Shown piece by piece: positions 8,906 through 17,547 of a stretch of 64,000 nucleotides of DNA (positions are counted from its first letter, which is position 1; each line of letters starts with the position of its first letter). The notes beneath the pieces are model-generated. The model was not told the DNA's origin. It made no database searches and was given only the letters and a program-made list of their open reading frames with translations. Where the stretch lies: the NCBI RefSeq assembly GCF_014192335.1, contig NZ_JACHXU010000001.1:248001-312000 (forward strand), read 5' to 3'. This DNA is from Aporhodopirellula rubra (GTDB taxonomy: Bacteria > Planctomycetota > Planctomycetia > Pirellulales > Pirellulaceae). Position numbers and translations under genes: made by a program.

Positions 8906-9991
8906 TCAGCGCCGCGACCGTTCGGGGGCCGGGGCGGTGTTGACGATTTCGAGTTCGCTGGTCGCGGTGTCGTCTGCATTGAGGTCACCAACTGCGTACT
9001 GGATACCGGCTAGGTAGTGCCGGAGCACCAACGGCGACCAATAGGTTGTGTTGTTGTGACCGAAGTTGGAGTAGAAAACGCGACCGTCTCCGAAGCGATG
9101 TATCCAGGCGACCGGGCGGAGCGGGATCGCGTTGGTCATGTGAAGTTGTTCCGGGTGCAGTTCGGGAGCATCATGGTTTTCCGGCCGATCAAGGTCCAGC
9201 GAGATCAGTTCACGCGATTGGGTTTTGTCATGAGTGCCTTCGCGGTATGCATAGATTTCGTCTCGTAACCAGAATCCCGTTCCGCCGATCGCTTGGTTGA
9301 TCGGGTGCTCCGGTGAAGTGAGCTTGAACGCCCAGGTTCCTTGCGGTTTCCAAGGATGGCATTGGAAGACCCCGTTGATCATTCGTGCTCCATCGATCCA
9401 ACCCTTGCAACTGTCGGCGGCCGCATGGACTCCGATGAGCCCTTTGCCTCCTCGGACGAATTCTAAGATCGCCTCTTGTCCGGATTCGCCAATGGTTTTG
9501 TCAAAGTCCGTGGTGTTGTTGAGCAGCAATGCATCGAACTGCGCCAAGTTCGCCGGAGAGATATCCGCGGGATCGTCACTGAAGGTGACCTCGAACGCGC
9601 CGCTGGATTTGGCAATCTGTTCGTAGGCAAAATTGGCTGTTGCGATTGAAGCGTGGGGGTACTGGCAGCGGTAAAATACAAGTACTTTCCGAACACCTTG
9701 AGGAGTCGTGATGCTCGACTTCGGTGCCGCTTCAATGATGAACTGCTTTTCGGTCTCGCTTGGTCCGTAGTGATCAAACAACACGTTTCGTTTCTTTGGC
9801 CAATCGAATTTGACCCAACCGTCAGGTGCGCGTCCTCGGTGTTCACCGTATAGACGTATCGAATTTTCATTGGGGGAATCGGCCCGGGCAGGAGGCAATG
9901 TGCCGAACGCATATGTGAGACTAAGCGTGAGACCTAAGACGCGTTCGAAGCGAAAGAAGGAACCACGTTGGAACGAAAACAGATGCATCAT
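8906..9991 (-). CDS. ThuA domain-containing secreted protein
   Basis: The protein has 361 residues with a signal peptide ending near PPARADS. The core matches the ThuA-like glutamine-amidotransferase fold: KVLVFYR, FDALLLNNTTDFD, GGKGLIGVHAAAD, and a conserved AWIHRFGDGRVFYSNFGHN near the C-terminus. ThuA is named from trehalose utilisation. In planctomycetes and Bacteroidetes the domain is common in glycan catabolism loci, with unclear chemistry. It is the promoter-proximal gene of the leftward operon and is divergent from the rightward operon across a 463-base gap. ATG codons at 9991 and 9988 are both possible starts. Confidence 0.85.
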   Translation of the reverse strand: MMHLFSFQRGSFFRFERVLGLTLSLTYAFGTLPPARADSPNENSIRLYGEHRGRAPDGWVKFDWPKKRNVLFDHYGPSETEKQFIIEAAPKSSITTPQGVRKVLVFYRCQYPHASIATANFAYEQIAKSSGAFEVTFSDDPADISPANLAQFDALLLNNTTDFDKTIGESGQEAILEFVRGGKGLIGVHAAADSCKGWIDGARMINGVFQCHPWKPQGTWAFKLTSPEHPINQAIGGTGFWLRDEIYAYREGTHDKTQSRELISLDLDRPENHDAPELHPEQLHMTNAIPLRPVAWIHRFGDGRVFYSNFGHNNTTYWSPLVLRHYLAGIQYAVGDLNADDTATSELEIVNTAPAPERSRR

Positions 9992-10454
9992 TGCTCAATG
10001 ATCTGAGGTGGGATGTTGGCGCGAAGCCGGGCGGGCAATTCAAGGTGACTTGAATCGTGATGATGTTGATCAGGCACGACGAACAACGAGTGGAATGGTC
10101 GTTCGATTGACATTCAATAGTTCGTAACGCGTGGGACGCAGTGTCGAGATGAAGGGGGTGTTATGGCCCCTGGCGTACTCGACCGAACATGCCATGTGTT
10201 TTGATTTAACTCGTCCAATCGTAGTTGATAAACTATGGACGTGTGTTGATGAATTCAAGTCGACATGTGCAGTGTTGAACGCTTTCGTTTCTTCACAGCA
10301 TCGAGTGATCGAGTACACTGCAAGACCGGCATATCGGATTGCAAGTTGAGATCACCCACACGACGTGGTGCGTAAGGATCTTAGTCTTGGAAGTCCATCG
10401 ACTTTGTCGGCCCCGCAACGTCCCACCTCTGCTTCCTCGTTCAAGGAAATTTCT
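9992..10454. other. divergent intergenic region between two catabolic operons
   Basis: This 463-base gap must hold the promoters of both the leftward ThuA operon and the rightward cytochrome-type operon. I see no convincing gene. A short TAGTT-GATA-AACTA inverted repeat lies near 10223-10236 and may be regulatory. No confident -35/-10 pair or riboswitch is visible. In-frame GTG codons upstream of 10455 would extend the rightward gene into this region but lack a ribosome site. Confidence 0.5.
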
Positions 10455-13400
10455 GTGATTGATCGAGCCTCTCGGTTCCGCAGATCGCATTCGCAACCTC
10501 TCTTTGCGATGCTATTGCTGCTTGTTTCGTCGGATCTCGCGTGGTGTGAAACGACCCCTGACAAACAAACTCAATCTATCGACTTTAGTGAGCAGGTCAG
10601 TCCGATCCTTTCGGACAAATGCTTTCACTGCCACGGTCCCGATGCCCAGAACCAAGAGTCCGAATTTCGCGCCGATACAAAAGAAAATTTGTTTGCGGAT
10701 TTAGGTGGATATTTTGCGGTCGTCCCCGGGGATCTCGATTCGAGCGAGTTGCACACGCGGATACACAGTGATGATCCGATCGATCAAATGCCACCGCCGG
10801 ATAGCAATCGGTCGCTAACCGAAGCAGAGAAAAAAGTCCTCGACGCTTGGATTGAACAAGGTGCACCGTACGAAGGTCACTGGGCGTTCGAACCGCCTCA
10901 ACGACCTCAAGTGCCTGTCGAATCGCTGAGCGAAATGCGAGGCAAGGACGGATGGAGCGATGAGACGGTAGATCGATGGCTCGACAATCCGATAGATGGA
11001 TTCATTGCCGAACGACTCATCGACGAAGGACTCGCCCCCTCGCCTCCGGCAGCTTATCGCACTCTGTTGCGACGAGCCTCATTAACATTGACCGGTTTGC
11101 TGCCTCCGAAAGAACTCATTGAAAAGGTCACCGCCGATCCGAGCGAGGAGTCCTATCTCACCGCGGTGGATTCGTTGCTCGATTCGATGGCGTATGCAGA
11201 ACGACAGTCGCTGCGTTGGCTTGATGCGGGCCGGTACGCCGACACCGATGGGTATCAAAACGACAGTGAACGTACGAACTGGCCATGGCGAGACTGGGTC
11301 ACCCGTGCCTTTCACGAAAACATGCCATTTGATCAGTTCACCATCGAACAGATCGCAGGAGACATGTTGCCCGATGCGACCGATTCGCAGCGTTTGGCAA
11401 CGACGTTCAGTCGGAACCACCGACAAAACAACGAAGGTGGTGCTTTGGCGGCGGAGTTTCTCGTCGAGAATGTGATCGATCGTGTGGAAACCACGTCCAC
11501 GGTTTTTTTAGGTCTGACGTTTGGATGTGCCCGTTGTCACGACCACAAGTACGATCCGCTGAGTCAGAAAGAGTTCTTTCAGCTCTACGGCTATTTCAAT
11601 AATATCGGCGAACGTGGGATTGGACGCGGCATTGATGCGATGCCAACTCTCACTGTCGTTTCCCCGTTAACGCCGGTTTCGCAGGAAGACATTGATCGCT
11701 ACCGGGAGGCTGAAGCGAAACTCGCGTCGGCAAAATCGGGGATGAAGCAACGGATGAAGAAGTGGATCGCCGCGATCAATGAAGATACGTCGAGCAGCCA
11801 ATCACGGACTTGGAACAACGTCACGCTGGACAAGGTGACGTTGCGTGGTGACGGCGAACTGATTGCCGATGAAAATATCGTTCGATACGTCGGTGCCGAC
11901 GCCCATAGCGTTGCTTATGAGATTGTGTTTCACCCGACCGTTAGTGACGACAGTGGTGATTCGAATGCGACGGAGAACACGAGCGATACGGTGGATGCGA
12001 TCCGTATCCAAGCGTTTGTCGATTCAACGTTCACGAAACCGAACCGGTTTTCGAACAGCGTGAATGGTAACTTTGTGCTGACGGGGATTCAGTGCTTTTG
12101 TGGTGAAGATGAGATTAAGTTCAAAAACGCGATTGCGAGTTACGAACAAAATCGTTTTCCCGCCTCTCATGTCATCGACGGCGACCCGGCAACGGGTTGG
12201 GCGGTGCATGGCATTCATTCAGACACCGTTGAGTTGACACTCAATCTCGAAACTCCGGTGAGGAAGGTCGTCGACCAGCCACTCCGAATGGTGATGAATT
12301 TTGACAGTAGTTATGCGGATCATTCGATCGGCAAATTTGTCGTGCAGACAAATGCCGGACAGGAGCCGAACGACGATGTGCCCGCCAGCGACGGTGTCCC
12401 TACGATCGACGACGTCCCCGCAATCGATGATGCCGCGGTCCTAGCACTATTGAACAAACCTGAGAAAGATTGGTCGGCAAAAGAACGCAAAAAAGTCGAG
12501 GCGTACTACGCCAAAATCGATGAGCCGATTGTGGAGGCGGAAAAGAACCTAGCCGACGCGAGACAGCCGATCCGCGATGCCGACGCTCGGCCCACGCGAG
12601 TGATGGTGATGAAGGAACGCGACGGTGAACCCGCGGAAACCTATCTTTTGATGAGGGGACAGTACGATGCTCCTGATAAGTCGGAATCGTTAACACGCGG
12701 CGTGCCTACCGAGTTGTTGTCACAGGATGCGTCCCAACCCGCGGATCGTTTGGGATTTGCCCAGTGGCTCGTGTCGGCTGAAAACCCGCTGACTGCACGG
12801 GTGACGGTGAACCGATTTTGGCAAGATCATTTCGGTGTCGGGCTCGTCAAAACGGTTGATGATTTTGGACTGCAAGGTGAGATTCCATCACATCCCCAAC
12901 TGCTTGATTGGTTGGCGGTTGAGTTCATCGAGTCGGGGTGGGATGTCAAGGCCTTGCATCGTTTGATCGTGACCAGTGCCGCGTATCGGCAATCTTCACG
13001 TACCACTCGTGAGTTGACCGAGATGGATCCCGACAACCGCTTGCTTGCCCGTGGTCCGCGTTATCGCGTCGATGGGTTCGCGATTCGTGACGTGGCTTTG
13101 CAATCGAGCGGTTTGCTCGTTGATAAGCCGGGTGGACCGAGCGTGAAACCGTATCAACCGGCAGGTTTGTGGGAATCACTTGCAGCGAATTCAGGGCAGA
13201 AATATACGATCGGCAAAGGCGATGAGTTGTATCGCAAGAGCATGTATTCATATTGGAAACGGGCGGTTAATCCTCCACGTCAAACGATCTTTGACGCGGG
13301 AGGGCGTGAGGTTTGCAACGTGCGTGTGCGACGAACCAATACGCCGCTGCAGGCACTCGCGATGATGAATGATCCCACGTTTGTCGAGGCGGCCCGCTCA

Positions 13401-13688
13401 TTGGCTCAATCAGTTCTCGAATCTTCCGAGCAAAGCGACGAGCAACATGTGGTGGCGATCTATGAAGAGGCGGTTGCATTGCCCGCAGATGAAGAGGCGA
13501 TTGCGGTTTTGTTGGAGAACCTTGCTTTCTTCCGGACGCATTATGAGCAGCAGCCTGAGGCTGCAACAAAATTGCTGGCTGTTGGTCAGTCACGGAGAAA
13601 CGAAAACCTTTCGGCGACCGAGCATGCGGCGTTCACTGCGGTCGCTCACTTGGTCTTGAATCTCGACGAATTCATCACGGTACAGTAG
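10455..13688 (+). CDS. PSCyt1-DUF1549-DUF1553 planctomycete cytochrome-type protein
   Basis: The protein has 1077 residues from a GTG at 10455, chosen because AAGGA (10444-10448) sits six bases upstream and a basic then hydrophobic leader follows at once. A GTG at 10365 is also in frame. Domains: export leader, cytochrome C domain with CFHCH (56-60), DUF1549 with CARCHDHKYDP as second CxxCH motif, a discoidin-like stretch (HVIDGDPATGW), an acidic linker with repeated D-x-V-P units (12370-12430), and C-terminal DUF1553. It parallels the leftward gene at 2097-5756 but is shorter. Followed after 18 bases by DUF1501 and then GH32, so a role in fructan breakdown is inferred. Confidence 0.9.
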   Translation: MIDRASRFRRSHSQPLFAMLLLLVSSDLAWCETTPDKQTQSIDFSEQVSPILSDKCFHCHGPDAQNQESEFRADTKENLFADLGGYFAVVPGDLDSSELHTRIHSDDPIDQMPPPDSNRSLTEAEKKVLDAWIEQGAPYEGHWAFEPPQRPQVPVESLSEMRGKDGWSDETVDRWLDNPIDGFIAERLIDEGLAPSPPAAYRTLLRRASLTLTGLLPPKELIEKVTADPSEESYLTAVDSLLDSMAYAERQSLRWLDAGRYADTDGYQNDSERTNWPWRDWVTRAFHENMPFDQFTIEQIAGDMLPDATDSQRLATTFSRNHRQNNEGGALAAEFLVENVIDRVETTSTVFLGLTFGCARCHDHKYDPLSQKEFFQLYGYFNNIGERGIGRGIDAMPTLTVVSPLTPVSQEDIDRYREAEAKLASAKSGMKQRMKKWIAAINEDTSSSQSRTWNNVTLDKVTLRGDGELIADENIVRYVGADAHSVAYEIVFHPTVSDDSGDSNATENTSDTVDAIRIQAFVDSTFTKPNRFSNSVNGNFVLTGIQCFCGEDEIKFKNAIASYEQNRFPASHVIDGDPATGWAVHGIHSDTVELTLNLETPVRKVVDQPLRMVMNFDSSYADHSIGKFVVQTNAGQEPNDDVPASDGVPTIDDVPAIDDAAVLALLNKPEKDWSAKERKKVEAYYAKIDEPIVEAEKNLADARQPIRDADARPTRVMVMKERDGEPAETYLLMRGQYDAPDKSESLTRGVPTELLSQDASQPADRLGFAQWLVSAENPLTARVTVNRFWQDHFGVGLVKTVDDFGLQGEIPSHPQLLDWLAVEFIESGWDVKALHRLIVTSAAYRQSSRTTRELTEMDPDNRLLARGPRYRVDGFAIRDVALQSSGLLVDKPGGPSVKPYQPAGLWESLAANSGQKYTIGKGDELYRKSMYSYWKRAVNPPRQTIFDAGGREVCNVRVRRTNTPLQALAMMNDPTFVEAARSLAQSVLESSEQSDEQHVVAIYEEAVALPADEEAIAVLLENLAFFRTHYEQQPEAATKLLAVGQSRRNENLSATEHAAFTAVAHLVLNLDEFITVQ

Positions 13689-13706
13689 TTTGTAAAAGGT
13701 GATCAA

Positions 13707-15200
13707 ATGAGTTATCGCAATCTGCCGTCAGAGAGCCGTTTGTTGCAGACACGTCGTCACTTTTTCGGCCGCTCGGCGACCGGCGTTGGGATGGCCGCAT
13801 TGGCGTCGATGCTCGGTAAGGAATCGATGGCGGCGCCGTCGTCGGCACCTGAGGATGTGAGCACGATCCCTGCGCCCAATGGTTTGTTGCAGGAATACCA
13901 TCATCCGCCGAAGGCGAAGCGGGTGATCTATCTGTTTCAAAGTGGAGCGCCATCGCAGCAAGAATTGTTTGACCACAAACCTGCATTGGCTGCCAACGAG
14001 GGCAAAGAGCTTCGTGACTTCGTTGACATGAACCAACGTGTCACGGGGATGACGGCTGGGCAAAGCAAATTTCCGTTGGCGGGATCGCGATGGAAGTTCG
14101 ATCGTTTCGGTGAAGCCGGAATTGAGATGTGTGGAGAGTTGATTCCGAATATGGCGTCGCTGGCCGATGACATGTGTCTGATTCGTTCGATGCACACTGA
14201 GGCGATCAACCATGACCCCGCAATCACGTTCTTTCAAACCGGACACCAGCTCGCGGGGCGACCGAGCATCGGATCTTGGACGCACTATGGTCTCGGTTCG
14301 ATGAACGAAAATCTGCCTTGTTTCATCTCGATGGTCTCGCGAGGCACAGGGCGACCAAATTGCCAACCGCTCTATGACCGATTGTGGGGTAGCGGTTTTC
14401 TGCCGTCGACGTATTCGGGCGTCAAGTTGATGAGTGTTGGGGACCCGGTGTTGTATCTCAGCAACCCTGACGGGTTTGACGCGACCGCTCGCCGTCGGAT
14501 GCTCGATGATCTTGCGAGAATGAACGAGGACAAGCTCGATGAATTCGGTGATCCTGAAATCCACACCCGGATCCAGCAATACGAACTCGCGTATCGGATG
14601 CAGACGTCGGTTCCGGAATTGACCGATTTCTCCGATGAGCCTCAGCACGTTCTCGATAGCTATGGCCCGGATGTGCTCAAACGGGGCACGTATGCGTACA
14701 ACTGTCTGCTCGCCCGCCGGCTCGCAGAACGCGACGTGCGATTCATTCAATTGTTCCACATGGGATGGGACCAGCACTTTACGATGCCGCGTCAGTTGCC
14801 AGGCCAATGTCGTGATACGGATCAAGCCAGCACGGCATTGGTGAATGACCTCAAACAACGCGGGTTGCTAGATGACACGTTGGTGGTTTGGGGCGGTGAA
14901 TTTGGGCGTACTTCGTATTGTCAGGGCACGCTCAACGCGGAAACCTACGGCCGCGATCACCATCCACGTTGCTTCTCGCTATGGATGGCGGGTGCCGGTG
15001 TGAAGCCCGGCATGACGTATGGGGCCACCGACGAGGTTTGCTACAATATCACCGAAAACCCCGTCCACGTTCACGATCTGCACGCCACGATGATGCACTT
15101 GATGGGGATCGATCATGAGCGATTGACGTTCCGATATCAGGGACGTTATTTCCGTCTGACGGATGTTCATGGTCATGTCGTGCATGACATACTGACCTGA
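13707..15200 (+). CDS. DUF1501 Tat-exported protein
   Basis: The protein has 497 residues. A Tat-type TRRHFFGRS motif (residues 15-23) precedes a hydrophobic segment. DUF1501 signatures are clear: VIYLFQSGAPSQQELFD, AINHDPAITFFQTG, WDQHFTMP, GGEFGRTSYCQGT and LMGIDHERLTFRYQGR. It starts 18 bases after the cytochrome-type gene and precedes GH32, forming one transcription unit. It is a paralogue of the gene at 5830-7284. Members of this fold resemble sulfatases and phosphatases, but the activity of DUF1501 proteins is unproven. Confidence 0.9.
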   Translation: MSYRNLPSESRLLQTRRHFFGRSATGVGMAALASMLGKESMAAPSSAPEDVSTIPAPNGLLQEYHHPPKAKRVIYLFQSGAPSQQELFDHKPALAANEGKELRDFVDMNQRVTGMTAGQSKFPLAGSRWKFDRFGEAGIEMCGELIPNMASLADDMCLIRSMHTEAINHDPAITFFQTGHQLAGRPSIGSWTHYGLGSMNENLPCFISMVSRGTGRPNCQPLYDRLWGSGFLPSTYSGVKLMSVGDPVLYLSNPDGFDATARRRMLDDLARMNEDKLDEFGDPEIHTRIQQYELAYRMQTSVPELTDFSDEPQHVLDSYGPDVLKRGTYAYNCLLARRLAERDVRFIQLFHMGWDQHFTMPRQLPGQCRDTDQASTALVNDLKQRGLLDDTLVVWGGEFGRTSYCQGTLNAETYGRDHHPRCFSLWMAGAGVKPGMTYGATDEVCYNITENPVHVHDLHATMMHLMGIDHERLTFRYQGRYFRLTDVHGHVVHDILT

Positions 15201-15202
15201 TT

Positions 15203-15223
15203 CTCGCACGTATTTCGTGCGGG
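15203..15223 (+). other. intercistronic hairpin
   Basis: CGCACG at 15205-15210 pairs with CGTGCG at 15216-15221 around a TATTT loop, with a flanking wobble pair. It lies just after the DUF1501 stop and before GH32. There is no T run, so it is more likely an RNA stability or partial attenuation element than a terminator. Confidence 0.4.
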
Positions 15224-15260
15224 GATATTTGGCTGCCATCCCTCCCCCTCTCCCCCCCGC

Positions 15261-17303
15261 ATGATTGAAATGTTGAATCCGTTTTTGTGTCGTCCCGTCA
15301 TTGCGGGGCTGATTTCCGTTGCATTAGTCTCCACGTTTATCAGCGAGAGTACGGCCGAGGAATGGTTGTTCCCGAATTCGGGGTTTGAGGCCGGAACACT
15401 CGACGGATGGACCGCAGAAGGAGACGCGTTCACGCTCCAGCCCACTCGAGGAGATAATCCGAACGCACGTGGACGTGAATCGAGTTTTCACGAAGGCGAT
15501 TTCTGGATCGGTACTTACGAACGGCATGACGGGAAGTCGGGCAAACCTGGTGCCGTTCGCGGCGATGTGGCGGTCGGCACACTCACATCACCAGTCTTCA
15601 CGATCACGAAGCCTTGGATCAGTTTTAAAGTCGGCGGGGGGTATCATCCCGGGCAATGTGGTGTTGGGTTGCTGGTCGACGGGGAACTGATTGAGTTGTC
15701 ATCGGGCGTCGATTCGGAGTCCATGGTGAGCGTCAGTTCGGACGTGACAGAGCACGTTGGTAAGCCCGCGAGGATTGTTATCTATGACAACGTAACGGGC
15801 GGTTGGGGCCATATCAACGCGGATCATTTCACCGCGACGGATCAAGCGGTCATTGATGAACGAAGTAAGTTTGCGTTTGTAGACGGGATTTCAGCGGAGG
15901 CGTATCCCGGTACCGCCTACGATCAACAGCGGCGACCGCAATTTCATTTCACCTCAAAGCAGAACTGGCTTAACGACCCCAATGGAATGATCTTCGACGG
16001 CGAGAAGTATCATCTTTTCTTTCAGCACAATCCGAAGGGAACGAATTGGGGAAACATGACTTGGGGACACGCAACGAGTCCAGACATGTTGCGTTGGACG
16101 CAAGTGGAGCATGCCCTGTTGCCTTATTCGATCGACGGACGCCCAGGGACGATTTATTCCGGCACCGCAGTCGTCGACCACAACAACAGTCTCGGAAAGC
16201 AGGTTGGTGATACCAAAACTCTGGTAGCGTTCTACACGTTTGCAACGAAGCCGAAGTTTTACCAAGCGATGGCGTACAGCAACGATTTGGGTGATACATG
16301 GACCTATTGGAATGAGGGTCGTGCTGTCGTTGAGAATCAGGGCTTCGACCATGGTGAACGTGACCCCAAAGTCTTCTGGCATGCACCGAGTAATCAGTGG
16401 GTGATGGTGTTGTGGGTGCAGCAGAACCCGGGACGTGTTCGTTTCTTTACGTCGAAGAATTTGACCGATTGGGAGTTCGCCTCGGATCTGCTTCGCGATT
16501 GGGCCTTCGAATGCATGGACGTCGTTTTTCTTCCCGTCGATGGTGACAAAGATAACGTTAAGTGTTTGATCTATGACGCGAGTTTTGACTATGAAATCGG
16601 CGAATTCGATGGCGAAAAGTTTGTCAGCGAAACCGGCCCACTTGTTACCGGGGGTGGCAATTTCTACGCCGCTCAAACGTTTTACAATCAACCGCAACAC
16701 CGGGCCATTCAAATGGGGTGGATGCGGGGTGGCCCCAATGCCGCCGATGTCTACGACGTGCCGTTTAATCAGCAGATGTCGTTTCCGAGTGAACTGAAAA
16801 TCCGGTCCACGCCCGACGGTTTGCGCGTGGCGTGCTCGCCAATTCGTGAGATCGATTCGCTGGTCAAAGACACATACGAAGTCGGCGAAGTCGAATTGGT
16901 CGAAGGAGCGAATTTGCTCTCCAATGTCGATCCGCTGGATTTGGTTGACATGACCATTGAGTTCGAACCCGGTACCGCCAAGCAGGTCGTCTTTGATCTG
17001 CCATCCGTGCGGGTGACGTACGATAGTGAGACTGCGAGTGCGACGTATGGCGGTCGGGAGAAGGACGGCAATCGTGTCAAGCACGAACTCATGCCGGATC
17101 TGAAATCGAGGGACGGAATGGTGCGTTTGCGTTTCCTTGTTGATCGCATGACTTTGGAAGCGTACCGGCTCGACGGTGCTGATTTTCGAGCGGTCTACAC
17201 GTTGCCTAACCCGGTGAGCGAATCGCAATCGATCCACTCGGTAGGCGGAACCGCCAACATCAAATCGTTGACGATCCGGCGGTTGGGATCGATTTGGGAA
17301 TAG
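15261..17303 (+). CDS. GH32 fructan hydrolase (levanase/exo-inulinase type), secreted
   Basis: The protein has 680 residues: signal peptide (about 1-32), an N-terminal beta-sandwich resembling a carbohydrate-binding module (35-195), then a GH32 five-bladed propeller. The three GH32 acidic motifs are present: WLNDPNG (236-242, Asp239 nucleophile), RDPK (367-370, Asp368) and FECMD (416-420, Glu417 acid/base). A C-terminal beta-sandwich follows. GH32 hydrolyses levan, inulin or sucrose. It is the third gene of the cytochrome-type/DUF1501 operon, suggesting that unit is dedicated to fructan. Exo or endo mode cannot be decided. An alternative ATG lies at 15270. Confidence 0.9.
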   Translation: MIEMLNPFLCRPVIAGLISVALVSTFISESTAEEWLFPNSGFEAGTLDGWTAEGDAFTLQPTRGDNPNARGRESSFHEGDFWIGTYERHDGKSGKPGAVRGDVAVGTLTSPVFTITKPWISFKVGGGYHPGQCGVGLLVDGELIELSSGVDSESMVSVSSDVTEHVGKPARIVIYDNVTGGWGHINADHFTATDQAVIDERSKFAFVDGISAEAYPGTAYDQQRRPQFHFTSKQNWLNDPNGMIFDGEKYHLFFQHNPKGTNWGNMTWGHATSPDMLRWTQVEHALLPYSIDGRPGTIYSGTAVVDHNNSLGKQVGDTKTLVAFYTFATKPKFYQAMAYSNDLGDTWTYWNEGRAVVENQGFDHGERDPKVFWHAPSNQWVMVLWVQQNPGRVRFFTSKNLTDWEFASDLLRDWAFECMDVVFLPVDGDKDNVKCLIYDASFDYEIGEFDGEKFVSETGPLVTGGGNFYAAQTFYNQPQHRAIQMGWMRGGPNAADVYDVPFNQQMSFPSELKIRSTPDGLRVACSPIREIDSLVKDTYEVGEVELVEGANLLSNVDPLDLVDMTIEFEPGTAKQVVFDLPSVRVTYDSETASATYGGREKDGNRVKHELMPDLKSRDGMVRLRFLVDRMTLEAYRLDGADFRAVYTLPNPVSESQSIHSVGGTANIKSLTIRRLGSIWE

Positions 17304-17370
17304 ATTGCGGGCGTCGTTCACCAATCGTGCATAGGGCGAGGGAACGAGATCGGACGTCCGTCGTTTTCGC

Positions 17371-17426
17371 GTCACTGGAATTCACTTGACTGGAATTCAC
17401 GTCACCGGAATTCACGTCACTGAATC
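17371..17426 (+). repeat. 15-bp tandem repeat, three full copies plus a partial
   Basis: Units start at 17371, 17386 and 17401, each a variant of GTCACTGGAATTCAC, with a truncated copy GTCACTGAATC at 17416. They sit between GH32 and the EEP gene. No known function is evident. The length is a multiple of three, but no gene covers it. Confidence 0.85.
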
Positions 17427-17510
17427 TGAGAAAGTGATCTTGCGTGGCGTTGTTGGGATTGGCTAGTCGAGTGTGACGCGTGGTTAGCTGATTTTTTGGA
17501 ATATGTGTTG

Positions 17511-17547
17511 CGCGATAGCGATCCAGGATGGATCTCACGCTATCGCG
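17511..17547 (+). promoter_or_regulatory. strong hairpin covering the possible start codon of the EEP gene
   Basis: CGCGATAGCG (17511-17520) is perfectly complementary to CGCTATCGCG (17538-17547). The loop holds the ATG at 17528 and a smaller GATCC...GGATC pairing. If the transcript starts upstream, this stem would bury the initiation codon. If translation begins at the GTG at 17606, it is a leader hairpin. Confidence 0.6.

Noticed and set aside
13728-14858. Long open frame antisense to DUF1501
   Set aside because: Shadow of the DUF1501 gene; no motif or start support.
15954-17375. Long open frame (about 473 codons) antisense to GH32
   Set aside because: Arises from codon bias of GH32; no domain, and the GH32 frame has all catalytic motifs.
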